Assembly (NCBI GenBank): GCA_030065015.1
Contig: JASJDU010000027.1
Location: forward strand, 1-34,894
Length of the DNA: 34,894 nucleotides
DNA from: Candidatus Caenarcanales bacterium
GTDB lineage: Bacteria > Cyanobacteriota > Vampirovibrionia > Caenarcaniphilales > Caenarcanaceae
Direction of reading: 5' to 3'
The translations under genes and the position numbers were made by a program. Of this stretch, positions 23,644 through 32,604 are shown piece after piece. The number at the start of each line of letters is the position of its first letter. The stretch's first letter is position 1. The notes beneath the pieces were generated by a model. The model had not been told where the DNA came from and ran no database searches. It saw only the letters and a list, made by a program, of their open reading frames with translations.

Positions 23644-24378
23644 TTGAAAAAACTTATGAATAAGCTAAAAAATAAAAACACTACTATTTACGACATTGCA
23701 TCTCTAATACTTCTTTTTAAAGAATCAGATCCATTGGATAAATTGCTTTCATTGGCTTTATCTAATGTTTTTCATTATGTAACCGAGTGGAGAGTTAAAG
23801 GGAAAATTGAACAAGTCTATGAGGTTTTATATAACGATCAGGAAATAGTTAAGTGGTGGCCATCGGTTCATTTGAATGTTCAATCGATTGATGCCGGTGA
23901 AGTTGATGGTGAAGGCAAAATCATTAACCTTGAGACTAAGGGATGGATGCCTTATACACTCTATTGGAAATACAGGGTAATTAAATCTAACAAACCGAAT
24001 TACTTTGAATTTGAAGCTTGGGGTGATATAACCGGTAAAGGTTCTTGGAAATTATCTCAAGATGGTGACTATGTTAATGTAACTCACGATTGGACATTTA
24101 GTCCTAAAAAAACTGCCTTTAAGTTTTTAGCACCTATCTTTAAACCTGTCTCTTATTTCAATCACCAATGGGGTATGAAAAAAGGAGAAGAAAGCTTAAA
24201 ACTTGAATTAGCCAGAAAAAATGCAAAATCCTCAAAAGAACTCAATAAAATTCCACCACCTCCATCACCAACTACTCAATCTCCAGTACCGTTAATTGCA
24301 GGGGTTTTACTTGGAATATTTTTAGTTTTTAAAATTTTAAGTGTTCTCAATTCACTATTTAGAAAAAAAAATTATTAA
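23644..24378 (+). CDS. SRPBCC (START-like) domain protein with C-terminal membrane anchor
   Basis: Residues about 45-185 match polyketide cyclase/START-like proteins, which form a helix-grip cavity for lipids or other hydrophobic ligands. The segment runs from a VTEWRVKGKIEQVYEVLYND opening through WWPSVHLNVQSIDAGEVDGEGKI and an LYWKYRVIKSNKPNYFEFEAWGDI strand pair to YVNVTHDWTF. A Pro-rich linker (PPPPSPTT) leads to one membrane helix (about 216-236) and a basic tail. The domain is therefore probably cytosolic and tethered at the membrane. The start is TTG 23644 or ATG 23656. The ROK-like gene follows 56 bp later and may be co-transcribed. The ligand is unknown. Confidence 0.75.
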   Translation: MKKLMNKLKNKNTTIYDIASLILLFKESDPLDKLLSLALSNVFHYVTEWRVKGKIEQVYEVLYNDQEIVKWWPSVHLNVQSIDAGEVDGEGKIINLETKGWMPYTLYWKYRVIKSNKPNYFEFEAWGDITGKGSWKLSQDGDYVNVTHDWTFSPKKTAFKFLAPIFKPVSYFNHQWGMKKGEESLKLELARKNAKSSKELNKIPPPPSPTTQSPVPLIAGVLLGIFLVFKILSVLNSLFRKKNY

Positions 24379-24434
24379 ATGATAATCTTTTCAGAATTGG
24401 AGACTATCGAAGGTCTTTGCGGGAGTAAATTAAT

Positions 24435-25751
24435 ATGACATCAACAAATGTTTCATCAACTGGTTTACCAGATAGTAAGAAAGTTTCAAAAAAGAATATT
24501 GGTATCGAACTTAAATCCGGAACATCTTGTGTAGTTTTAGGCGGCAGTAGTATTGCGACGCTCTCTTCTAATGGAGAAGTACAAAAGAATCAATTTTACC
24601 CAAACTCAGTTGCTGAATATGTAAAAGGAATTGTTGATGCTGGAATTAGTTATGGAAAAATTGAAAAAGACAAAAAAGGGGTTTTAGTGATTGCAGCCCC
24701 TGGTGCATTCCAAAATGAAGGGGCAATAGCTGGTCTTCCACCAAACTTCCATCGCGTTAAAGAAGATGCTGTTCAAAGAGGAATGCCAAATTTGTTTTTT
24801 AGGCAATTAATTGAAGAAGAATTAGAAAAAAGAGGATACAAAGAAACCAAAGCTTATGGTTATAATGACTCAGTTCCAGCTCTGTGTGCGACACTCACAC
24901 AAGAAAATACTGAAGAAGTCTTAAAAGACTTTGAAAATGAACTTGGCATTCATAACCGTTCTGAGTATTCTATTAACTATATTATTAATGGAACTGGAAC
25001 TGGTGAAGGTGAAATTGAACCGGACACACAAAAGGTTAGAACTGCGGAAAAAGGGCATTTAAAACCTGATTATCTCTGGTATGAGTTGAATCCGTTTTTT
25101 AAATTCATCATTCGTTTTCCAGAAATTGGACAGAATAGAACTATTGAGAGATTAGTTGCCGGTGGGCCGGATAGAAGAGAGGCGAGACATTTTACAAAAA
25201 TTTTGAATGCTATCTTAAATATTTTAAATTCTTCCGATCACCCTGATATCCAAGGATTGTCCAGAGTATTAGGATTTAAAAATTACGAGGAATTGATAAG
25301 AGCGGATGGGGAAAATGGAATTTTAAAGACTCAATTCGATACCGAAGAGGCTTCTTCTTTGGTGCAACTTGGTCAAGCAATTAAAGACGGAAGTAAATTA
25401 GCCGTTGAGTTTAGAAATGTTTTTGCTAAAGCAATTGGTAGTTCTTTAGCGATGATGCATTTTGCAATTGGAGAAATGCCAGATCCACCTTTAAAAACCT
25501 TTATTGGTCCAAATGATATTCGTAGTTCAATCTTAGGTTTTATCCGTAGTGATGGTAGTACTACCGCTCTATTTGCTGGAGAGCAAAACGCTTGGAAACT
25601 CCTAGAAGAGAATACAAAAGCTTATGCAAAAGCAATGGTCGGTGACAAGCCTCACTTAGTCAGAGTTCTTGATATTAATGGAACCTTTCCGAACATTCAT
25701 CCTGATTTTGGTGGTCTGCCTGCTTTAGCGGCTAACAAGCTAACAAAGTAA
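24435..25751 (+). CDS. ROK/ASKHA sugar-kinase-like protein, divergent
   Basis: The 438-residue protein has a GGGAG-type ribosome-binding site. Its central INGTGTGEGEIEP and EKGHLKPD recall the GTGxGxG and ExGH elements of ROK-family glucokinases, and APGAFQNEGAIAGLPPNFHR recalls their P-x-x-G...NL segment. A later G-G-P-D-R-R-E-A-R block and the C-terminal NGTFPNIHPDFGGLPALAA are unlike standard ROK proteins. The N-terminal phosphate-binding motif (IGIELKSGTSCVVLGG) lacks the usual D-x-G-G-T. It may phosphorylate a sugar or have become a non-enzymatic relative. The assignment rests on motif shape only. Confidence 0.5.
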   Translation: MTSTNVSSTGLPDSKKVSKKNIGIELKSGTSCVVLGGSSIATLSSNGEVQKNQFYPNSVAEYVKGIVDAGISYGKIEKDKKGVLVIAAPGAFQNEGAIAGLPPNFHRVKEDAVQRGMPNLFFRQLIEEELEKRGYKETKAYGYNDSVPALCATLTQENTEEVLKDFENELGIHNRSEYSINYIINGTGTGEGEIEPDTQKVRTAEKGHLKPDYLWYELNPFFKFIIRFPEIGQNRTIERLVAGGPDRREARHFTKILNAILNILNSSDHPDIQGLSRVLGFKNYEELIRADGENGILKTQFDTEEASSLVQLGQAIKDGSKLAVEFRNVFAKAIGSSLAMMHFAIGEMPDPPLKTFIGPNDIRSSILGFIRSDGSTTALFAGEQNAWKLLEENTKAYAKAMVGDKPHLVRVLDINGTFPNIHPDFGGLPALAANKLTK

Positions 25752-25789
25752 AGTTCTCAAATATGCTTACTTAAAACTTGTGACTAGCT

Positions 25790-26872
25790 TTACTTGAATT
25801 TAGCTTTTCCTCTTACTTGATAAGCGAATAACAATATCTCAGCCACAGCTCTATATAATTCCGGTGGTATTTCATGATCCACTTTAACCAACCTATATAA
25901 AGCTCTGGCTAGGGGTACATTTTCAATAATTGGTATATTGTGTTTTTTACCGGTTGCAATGATGAGCCAAGCGAAAGAATCGCCTCCTTTGGCAATTACT
26001 CGTGGAGCACTCATTTTGCCTTGGTTATATTTAACCGCCACTGCAATCTTAGACGGGTTTGTGGTTATAAAATCAGCTTCTGGAACACTCATTACTTGGC
26101 GTCTTTGATTTAGACTTTTAGCCAATGCTCTTCTTTGTGCTTTAACGAAAGGATCCCCTTCAGTTTGTTTCATTTCGTCCATCATCTCCTTTAAAGTCAT
26201 TCGATTATCTTGTGTAAACTTAAACCTTTGAAAAAATAAGTCCGAAATCGCAACAACCAAAAGAGCAATTGCCGCAAAAATTGTAAAATCGGCAATTATT
26301 TTCTTTAAAATTTCAACCAGTGCCGCTAAGCTTTCTGAGTGAAGTGAGCCGATAATTAATTCCCAATGTTTTTGAATCATAAAGTAAGCTACAAAAGTCA
26401 AAATCCCAACTTTAGCTATTTGTTTTAGTAACTCAACAATCCCTCTTACATTGAAAGTATTTTTGAAATAGTTGGTTGGGTTTAAATTTGTAATCTTCGG
26501 TACAAGCCTTTGTGTACTGAACATTATTCCAACTTGAAAAATATCCGAAGTTATTGCTGTTAAAGCGACTAACAAAAACATTGGCACCAAAACCATTGCA
26601 ATTGTTGCTGCTGAATAATTAATTATGTACCCGGCCCCAATAGCCCCAAGTGTTTTTTGAGGAATTGCCTCCCAGAGCTTTCTAAACATTGGGTATATTT
26701 GTGACCAAATGTAATTTGATCCGATTAACAAATACATTACTGCTGTAACGAATGTAGCTATTTGAGCTACTTCTCTGCTCTTGGGAACGTTACCTTGATC
26801 TCTTAAACGTTTTAACTTTTGTGGAGTTGGATCGAACCGTTTTTCACCTGCCTGTTCATCTCCACCAGCCAT
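25790..26872 (-). CDS. flhB: FlhB-type flagellar export switch protein
   Basis: FlhB is a membrane component of the flagellar type III export gate whose cytosolic domain self-cleaves to switch substrate class. The 360-residue protein has the N-terminal DPTPQKLKRLRDQGNVPKSRE, four membrane helices (about 38-60, 85-108, 150-167, 192-212), the linker MKQTEGDPFVKAQRR and the C-terminal domain ENVPLARALYRLVKVDHEIP. The cleavage motif NPTH is N272-P-S-K275 here. The Asn-Pro bond is kept, but Thr and His are replaced, so cleavage may be slow or absent. No other flagellar gene is in view. SctU of a virulence system is less likely. Confidence 0.92.
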   Translation of the reverse strand: MAGGDEQAGEKRFDPTPQKLKRLRDQGNVPKSREVAQIATFVTAVMYLLIGSNYIWSQIYPMFRKLWEAIPQKTLGAIGAGYIINYSAATIAMVLVPMFLLVALTAITSDIFQVGIMFSTQRLVPKITNLNPTNYFKNTFNVRGIVELLKQIAKVGILTFVAYFMIQKHWELIIGSLHSESLAALVEILKKIIADFTIFAAIALLVVAISDLFFQRFKFTQDNRMTLKEMMDEMKQTEGDPFVKAQRRALAKSLNQRRQVMSVPEADFITTNPSKIAVAVKYNQGKMSAPRVIAKGGDSFAWLIIATGKKHNIPIIENVPLARALYRLVKVDHEIPPELYRAVAEILLFAYQVRGKAKFK

Positions 26873-27038
26873 CTAAATTCTTTTAATTAATTTTCACTTT
26901 AATCTTCTATTAATTTATACCCAGAATTTATCTTAAGCTATTAATGGTTATTTCAAAGAAACCTATTATTTTGACAAGTTAGGCAAATAGATTATTTGTT
27001 TTCTTTTCCTCCTTTGCATTTATTTTCGACAGGCTCTT

Positions 27039-27953
27039 TTATTTCAAATATTTTGCAGGATTCACTGAAATTCCATTAAGGCGGATTTCGAAATGTAAAT
27101 GAGGACCCGTAACTCTATAACCACTGTTGCCAACATAGCCAATAATTTCACCTACTTGAACTATTTGGCCGTATTTAACTTTCAATTTTGATAAATGCAT
27201 ATAAACCGTTTCAAATCCTTCTGCATGTTTGAGTTTGATTTGACGGCCACCTCCAGAATTGGAACCATTAATAACTTTTACTACTTTTCCAATAAAGGGG
27301 GCTCTAATTGGTGTTCCAGAGTTCGCCTTAAAGTCAACACCGGAATGGAATTGTTTTCCATTTCCACTAATTGGATCTTTGCGAAACCCGAATGGGGAAC
27401 TAATGGGATAGTATTTCCCCAAAATATCTTTGGAGCTAAATCCCTTTTTCTGGAGCAAGAAAAAAGGCATTCTTGATTCATCAGTGAGAAAGCTGAGGAT
27501 GTAGTTATACAAAGAAGCTTTTTCTTCTAGATTTCTTAGATCTCTTGTAGATATGAGACCTTCAACCCAGAGATCTTCTTTAAGCTTTAGTTCTTCTTTC
27601 ATAGACTCAACACTTTTTTCTAGCTTGTCTTGCAAAGTACCCATATAAGAAACTGTAAAAGGATTTTTAATAATAAATTCAAATTGCTGCAATTCTTTCA
27701 GTTCACTTTTTAAATAATCCGCTTGGTTGATTGAAACTAGTCCTTCTTTATGTAGGTCATTTAAATTACTAATTTTTGAATTGAGTTCTTTTTTTCTCAA
27801 ATCAATTAACTCAAGAATCTTGTCATCTTTGAATTTTATTTGAGTTACTTGGCTTTTCCCTATTAGTGAGGTTGTAGTTAAAGTGAAAAAACATAAAATA
27901 AAAAGAAATAATACTAATTTATTATATTTAAGTAATGAAGAAAAATTATTCAT
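27039..27953 (-). CDS. Exported M23 (LytM) family peptidase with coiled-coil domain
   Basis: This is a cell-wall-directed zinc endopeptidase. The 304-residue protein has an N-terminal hydrophobic export signal or anchor (about 13-32), a charged helical region (about 40-155) and the LytM domain (about 180-304). The zinc and catalytic residues are present: His203 and Asp207 (FHSGVDF), His253 (VYMHLS), and His285 and His287 (GPHLHFEI). It should therefore be active, unlike degenerate EnvC-type activators. It lies 166 bp upstream of flhB on the same strand with an AT-rich gap between, so a shared transcript is uncertain. Substrate cross-bridge type is unknown. Confidence 0.93.
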   Translation of the reverse strand: MNNFSSLLKYNKLVLFLFILCFFTLTTTSLIGKSQVTQIKFKDDKILELIDLRKKELNSKISNLNDLHKEGLVSINQADYLKSELKELQQFEFIIKNPFTVSYMGTLQDKLEKSVESMKEELKLKEDLWVEGLISTRDLRNLEEKASLYNYILSFLTDESRMPFFLLQKKGFSSKDILGKYYPISSPFGFRKDPISGNGKQFHSGVDFKANSGTPIRAPFIGKVVKVINGSNSGGGRQIKLKHAEGFETVYMHLSKLKVKYGQIVQVGEIIGYVGNSGYRVTGPHLHFEIRLNGISVNPAKYLK

Positions 27954-28258
27954 AATTTAATTCGCAATTTATTGGGCCACTAAAAACTTTGAATAAAATT
28001 ATTTTAGTTTTACCCTCTTATTTATTTTTTGAAGCCTGAGAAAATTAATAGAATTGATAAATATACTATTTGATGATTTGCCCTTTTGCGTAGATTAAAC
28101 TGATTTGCTTTTTCATTCTTTTTTGTTTTACTTACTTTCTATATTTGCTCTCTAAGATAAATAATTTATATTTTTGCTAAATTTATCTGGCTTATTTTAA
28201 ATTTTAAAGTCGCAGATAATCATTAGATAATTAGAAAGATTTACTGGGGTAATTAATT
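27954..28258. other. 305-bp AT-rich intergenic region
   Basis: This gap lies between the divergent M23 peptidase and DUF1189-like genes and must hold both promoters. I see no gene. The only structures are AGATAAAT (28155-28162) with its complement ATTTATCT (28181-28188), and a GGGG ribosome-binding-like run just before 28259. In DNA this AT-rich, such a dyad may be chance. Confidence 0.4.
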
Positions 28259-29071
28259 TTGCAAATAGAAAAGCCAAGATTCTTACAATCCTTTTGGGAG
28301 AGCTGCTGGGACACTTCCTTTTACATCAATGCTGATAAAGCCTCTTGGAAACATATTTCACTTCATTCATTAGTATTGGTTCTTTTTATAAGTATTTCTT
28401 ATTCAGTAGCAACTTATGTTCCATTAACTAAGAATCTGCAGTCACTTTTTGAGGATCTTCCAGAAGTGAAAATAATTAATGGAAAAGCTCAGTTCGAGGA
28501 GAATGTCGAGCTGCCAAAGATTAGAAAATTCCCTCAAAATGGAAATAATCTCTATTACATAGTCGATACCGGAAAAAATAGAGTTCAATTAGAGGATGAA
28601 TATCAAATATATGTTCTATTAACAAAGAACAAAATTATATTGAATGATGGAAAAACAAGGTTTGAGTCGCCTTGGAAAGAAGTTGAAATGGATTTATTCC
28701 TGAAAAACTTTTTTGGAGATCCCATAAAATTCAATTCTAATACCCTTGCACGATTTACCTCTTTTGTTGGTGTTTTAGCCGTTGGATGTATATTTTTCTT
28801 GATTGTTCTTTTCCTGTTACCGTTGTTTAACTTTATAGCCACCTTTGTAGCCACGATTGCAAATAAATGGTCTTTAGATTTTATGAGCATTTCTAAGCTT
28901 GCTTTTTTTGCTGCAACGCCCGCTTGTCTCATTCAAATGGTCGGTTGTTTCTTTTTAGGAGGAACTCCTTTTCTTCCGGCTTTGATTGGTTTGAGTTGGG
29001 TAATTCAGATTATATACTTAATAACTGGGTTGAAAGAATTAGAACAGAGTGTAAATGAAGCAAGCACCTAA
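28259..29071 (+). CDS. DUF1189-like membrane protein
   Basis: The 270-residue protein has the DUF1189 layout. A short N-terminal tail (FWESCWDTSFYINA) precedes a first membrane helix at about 33-53. An external domain of about 110 residues follows, with a DLPEVKIINGKAQFEENVELP segment and YYIVDTG, then three further hydrophobic segments (about 167-195, 208-228, 235-258). Function is unknown for the family, which is common in Gram-positives (e.g. Bacillus YqgB-type or maltodextrin-cluster members). The start is TTG with GGGGT upstream. It ends one base before the convergent amidotransferase gene. Identification is moderately firm. Confidence 0.7.
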   Translation: MQIEKPRFLQSFWESCWDTSFYINADKASWKHISLHSLVLVLFISISYSVATYVPLTKNLQSLFEDLPEVKIINGKAQFEENVELPKIRKFPQNGNNLYYIVDTGKNRVQLEDEYQIYVLLTKNKIILNDGKTRFESPWKEVEMDLFLKNFFGDPIKFNSNTLARFTSFVGVLAVGCIFFLIVLFLLPLFNFIATFVATIANKWSLDFMSISKLAFFAATPACLIQMVGCFFLGGTPFLPALIGLSWVIQIIYLITGLKELEQSVNEAST

Positions 29072-29072
29072 A

Positions 29073-29783
29073 CTAGTTTTTAGATGTTTTCTCTGGAAAT
29101 ATGAACCGATCGAGAATGTTAAACATTAGTTTATTGTTTTGGACGAATTGTTCTTGATAACTTGTGATTAGTTCAGGTCTTTGAACGTATTTCCCAATGT
29201 AATCTTCATCGGATGAGTTATCAATTAATTTTGTAGCATCATTAAGAGTCATTTCTAAATGGAATTGTAGACCTAGAACATTATTGTTGAATGCAAAAGC
29301 CTGATTTGAACAGCCTTCACTAGACGCTAGGAGAATAGATCCTTCTGGCAAACTAAAAGTATCTCCATGCCAATGAAACACTTCAACACCATTCTCTAAA
29401 CCATTTAGGAGACTCACATTATTAGTATTTTCTATTTCATTAACTTTAAAAAAACCAATCTCTTTATATTCATTTTTAAAGACTCTCGCTCCTAAAACAT
29501 CTGCAATTAGCTGAGCGCCGAGACATATTCCTAAAACCTTTTTATTACTATCGATAGCTTTTTTGATAAATTCCTTTTCACTTGAGATCCAAGGGTAATC
29601 ATTTTCGTCGTTTACCCCCATTGGTCCACCCATAACAATTAAGAAATCGAGATCTTCTGCCGAGGGTAAACTGCTGTTTTCATAAAATTTTGTGCTTGTA
29701 TGAGTGAGATTATTGATTTTTAACCACTCAGCTATACAACCAATACTTTCAAACGGAACGTGTTCGAGAGAATGAATTTGCAT
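29073..29783 (-). CDS. Class I glutamine amidotransferase (stand-alone, GMP-synthase-like)
   Basis: The 236-residue protein is a free-standing GATase1 domain with the triad Cys87 (LGICLGAQ), His175 (GLQFHLE) and Glu177. VMGGPMGVND near the start and FHWHGDTFSLPEG before the His are typical of the YfeJ/GuaA-like branch that hydrolyses gamma-glutamyl bonds or supplies ammonia to an unknown partner. No synthetase domain or partner gene is adjacent. It follows ccsA by five bases, with a GGAAGGG ribosome-binding site inside the end of ccsA, so the two are co-transcribed. Actual substrate is unknown. Confidence 0.88.
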   Translation of the reverse strand: MQIHSLEHVPFESIGCIAEWLKINNLTHTSTKFYENSSLPSAEDLDFLIVMGGPMGVNDENDYPWISSEKEFIKKAIDSNKKVLGICLGAQLIADVLGARVFKNEYKEIGFFKVNEIENTNNVSLLNGLENGVEVFHWHGDTFSLPEGSILLASSEGCSNQAFAFNNNVLGLQFHLEMTLNDATKLIDNSSDEDYIGKYVQRPELITSYQEQFVQNNKLMFNILDRFIFPEKTSKN

Positions 29784-29788
29784 ATCAA

Positions 29789-30619
29789 CTAAACCCTTCC
29801 ATAAGTATGTAGACCTCCTAAATCGAATTGATTTATACCGATATAAGTTATATAAATTGCAATTATTCCAATTAAGTTAACCCAAGCTAGTGTTTTTGTG
29901 GAAGCTTTATTACTGAGTTTTAGATGTAAATAGGCTAAATATATAAACCAAGTTACTAGTGCTAAGTTCTCTTTTGGATCCCATTGCCATAAATTTCCCC
30001 ATGTATTGTTAGCCCACAAAGCGCCAGTTACAATGCCAAAGGTTAAAAGAGGAAAACCAAAAGAAACACATCTATAAATGCATTCTTCGTAAAAATCTAA
30101 TTTCTTTTTCTTAGAGTCTAAGCTTTCTGTTTGATAAGACTCAAACAAATAAAAGCCAGAGATAATCCCGGCTATAGTTAAGAATCCATAAGAAGTCAAA
30201 AGAGCTGGAACGTGGATTACTCTCCAATAACTGTTTAAAGCTGGAATTAAGGGTATCGCGTCTCTTTGAGATTCAGGCAAGCTAATTGAATAAGCGAGCA
30301 GTGAAGTTATAAACAGACTGCTTGGCCAAGCAAGAAAATGCATTTTATATTTACTGCTGAAAAACACAGTTATTGCGGAAGCAGCTAATGCAACAATAAG
30401 TAGAGATTCATAAAGGTTTGAACATGGAAACCTTTGAAGATTAATTCCTCTAATGAGGAGAATTGCGAAAAGTGAAAAGAAGCAGGTGGAAAAAAATGTT
30501 TGTTGAATTAAGTTATGAAGTTTTAGTTTAAAGAAACTAGAAGCAATAAACAATATGAAACCCAATGCAGAAATCGCAAGAGTAACAACTAAAAAGTATG
30601 ATTCTAAATTTGTATTCAA
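29789..30619 (-). CDS. ccsA: Cytochrome c assembly protein CcsA/ResC
   Basis: CcsA, with CcsB, carries and presents haem for attachment to apocytochrome c outside the membrane (system II). The 276-residue protein has about eight membrane helices and the tryptophan-rich WWD motif TWGNLWQWDPKENLALVTWF at about 207-226. The conserved histidines include His136 (IHVPAL), His232 (LAYLH) and His271 (GGLHTYG). Its presence implies c-type cytochromes and respiratory electron transport. No ccsB or cytochrome gene is in view. The amidotransferase follows directly; the large unknown gene lies 59 bp upstream on the same strand. Confidence 0.93.
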   Translation of the reverse strand: MNTNLESYFLVVTLAISALGFILFIASSFFKLKLHNLIQQTFFSTCFFSLFAILLIRGINLQRFPCSNLYESLLIVALAASAITVFFSSKYKMHFLAWPSSLFITSLLAYSISLPESQRDAIPLIPALNSYWRVIHVPALLTSYGFLTIAGIISGFYLFESYQTESLDSKKKKLDFYEECIYRCVSFGFPLLTFGIVTGALWANNTWGNLWQWDPKENLALVTWFIYLAYLHLKLSNKASTKTLAWVNLIGIIAIYITYIGINQFDLGGLHTYGRV

Positions 30620-30678
30620 AATGATTTTTTATTTCACCTGAATTTATTTTATTAAAGAGCGTAAGTTTAGTGAGTTTT

Positions 30679-32184
30679 TTAAGCAATACCCTGAAGTTGG
30701 TTTTCAAAACCTTTTATTAAATTTTGTTGTTCTGGTGTCAGCGATTCAACACTTTTTTGATATGTTTGAGGTGATGATGCTACTTGAGTATTTGAGTTGG
30801 AATTCTCTTTAGGAGATACAGTCCATTGAAAAACATTTTTAGCACCAGACCATACCCTCTCTGCACCAATAAATACACCTGTAGTAGCTGCGATTCCAGC
30901 TGCTGCAGCAAGTAATGGAGATGCTGTTATACCAAAAGTGGTAGCTAGAGCTCCAGTTATTCCCGCTTGTATAACCCCAGTGATTCCCATTGCGCTAATG
31001 GCCATAGTTGCTCCTGTAAGAAGGCTATTTTCTCCAACATTACCAATAAAACCTAGCCAATTTCCTTTTGCTAGATTATCTCCTGCACCTGGAGCATAGA
31101 GCCAGTTAGCAGCTTCTTTAACGGTGTGCCCAATGGGATTGTTTTGACTTGCTAAAAAGCCCACTAGAGGTGCAGCAACTAAGCCTGCTGCTACCATGGG
31201 TAATCTAAGTAGTCCTTTGAAGCCATTTGTAAAAACTTCTTTTATAGGAAAGTTTTTTTGAATACCAGCTTTTACTGCATCACCTAGAAAAGGTAGACTA
31301 TTCTTGAAGTTTGTGCCAATAGTTTTCCAGCTAAAGTCACGTAAAAGGTTTAACCCTGCCTGATTACTAGCGTTTACCAAACCAATACTAGCAGCAGTAT
31401 GGTAAGAGTGACTTGCCGTTGTTACTCCAAGGCGATCTAGAAATGGAATTTTAGATTTTAACCAAGACCACGGACCCCCTACTGTTCCTCCCTGTGACAT
31501 ACTTTTATTAATTGAAGCTTTTACATATGCCTTTCTCGCTCCTTGAAATTTAAATTTTGCAGCATCATCTAAAAATTGAGCAGGTTGATAAACAGCATTG
31601 TCTAGAAAATTTAAGGTTGCAATGGCGTGTTTTCTTTCAAGTGTTGCAATAGTATTTTGTCCATTAATACCAAGAGACTTTAGCTGTCTCTGTATAAATT
31701 CATTGTTAGGATAATCCTGAGATAAATTTTTTATGTGATCCCCAAGACTTTTTAGTGCATTGCTGTTGTTAGGATTTGCTATTACCTCAGATGCTGCTAT
31801 TCTTAAATTTTCGACTAGTGTTTTATTGTTATTGTTATTAAGTTTTTTTGAGTAATCTAGCGCGCTCTTAATGTGATTCTGAGCATCCGTATCTACTGCA
31901 TCTAAATATGTTCCCCAATCAAAAGCTGAATCTAACAGCGTTTCCGTAACATCTTTACTTTGGCGTGTTAATCTTCCCCATTTCCCAGTTTTGGATTTTT
32001 CTCTAATTGCTTTGTTTACAGCATCTTCTGCAATTTGAGATTTTGCCTTATTACTATTTTCTGCAGGTTTAAACCTTCTCCAAAAACCTTCTCCTAGCCA
32101 TTCTTGAGCTGCTTTATCATACACTTCATTGTAATTTGTTTTAGCGGAAACAGATGGTAAGGCTGCATTCAAATTGAGATTCAT
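30679..32184 (-). CDS. Large protein of unknown function with hydrophobic Ala/Gly-rich C-terminal region
   Basis: The 501-residue protein lacks a signal peptide. The first 250 residues are polar and helical, with an Asn run (KLNNNNNKT) and WGEGFWRRF-like aromatic basic patches. The region from about 320 to 455 holds several hydrophobic Gly/Ala-rich stretches (LPMVAAGLVAAPLVGFLA; MAISAMGITGVIQAGITGALA; ASPLLAAAAGIAATTGVFIG) that could insert into a membrane. The tail is Ser/Gln-rich. It reads away from the DUF559 cassette, opposite to a second unrecognised protein of similar build. Late hydrophobic segments after a polar N-terminal half resemble secreted pore or translocator proteins, but this is only a shape argument. 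Confidence 0.65.
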   Translation of the reverse strand: MNLNLNAALPSVSAKTNYNEVYDKAAQEWLGEGFWRRFKPAENSNKAKSQIAEDAVNKAIREKSKTGKWGRLTRQSKDVTETLLDSAFDWGTYLDAVDTDAQNHIKSALDYSKKLNNNNNKTLVENLRIAASEVIANPNNSNALKSLGDHIKNLSQDYPNNEFIQRQLKSLGINGQNTIATLERKHAIATLNFLDNAVYQPAQFLDDAAKFKFQGARKAYVKASINKSMSQGGTVGGPWSWLKSKIPFLDRLGVTTASHSYHTAASIGLVNASNQAGLNLLRDFSWKTIGTNFKNSLPFLGDAVKAGIQKNFPIKEVFTNGFKGLLRLPMVAAGLVAAPLVGFLASQNNPIGHTVKEAANWLYAPGAGDNLAKGNWLGFIGNVGENSLLTGATMAISAMGITGVIQAGITGALATTFGITASPLLAAAAGIAATTGVFIGAERVWSGAKNVFQWTVSPKENSNSNTQVASSPQTYQKSVESLTPEQQNLIKGFENQLQGIA

Positions 32185-32329
32185 TGTTATCGACCTTGTT
32201 AAACTAAGCTAAATAATTAAATTAAATAAAGAAACTAAAAAGTTAATAATTAAAAGAAAACTATTATGTTTCTAAAGCTTAAAGTGTTTAAAGTCCTGAA
32301 AATCAATGGTTCATTAAATATGGTTAATT

Positions 32330-32541
32330 AATCCTCTTCCGCCCCTTCGGGGCTCCCTCTCCTTTAATAAAGGAGATTTCCAAGAATGCTCATTCTCTTA
32401 TGCCCTTTAGCTTAGCTTTAGACACTGAATAAAGCCAAAATAATTGTAACAACCTAACAATCCTGGGCAAAAACCAAAGCCCCCTCTTTATTAAAGAGGG
32501 GGTTGGGGGTGATTAAACCCACAACCGTAACACAAACTTTT
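32330..32541 (+). repeat. Direct repeat copy A of the DUF559 cassette (tail-spacer-head)
   Basis: About 212 bp is repeated at 32957-33170. It consists of a tail (CCTCTTCCGCCCC..., with hairpins GCCCCTTCGGGGC and CTCCTTTAATAAAGGAG at 32359-32375), a spacer of about 100 bp, and a head with a 23-bp palindromic CCCCCTCTTTA/TAAAGAGGGGG (32480-32502) followed by TTGGGGGTGATTAAA. The tail reads SSSAPSGLPLL-stop in frame, matching the C-terminus of the nuclease gene downstream (SSSAPKGLPLL). So copy A carries the relic 3' end of another nuclease gene. Confidence 0.9.
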
Positions 32542-32604
32542 CTCGCTCTTTCTTTTTTATTAGAAATGGATTTTGTAGAATATCAGTGTTTCGTGAGGAT
32601 ACGA

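Noticed and set aside
25746-25795. Bidirectional terminator between the ROK-like gene and flhB
   Set aside because: AAGTAAAG and CTTTACTT are complementary, but the loop of about 34 bases is long, there is no T run, and part of the stem lies in coding sequence.
32503-32604. N-terminal extension of the DUF559 protein from TTG 32503
   Set aside because: It begins inside the palindromic repeat head and has no family match. The ATG at 32605 has a GAGGA ribosome-binding site and fits the family's usual N-terminus.
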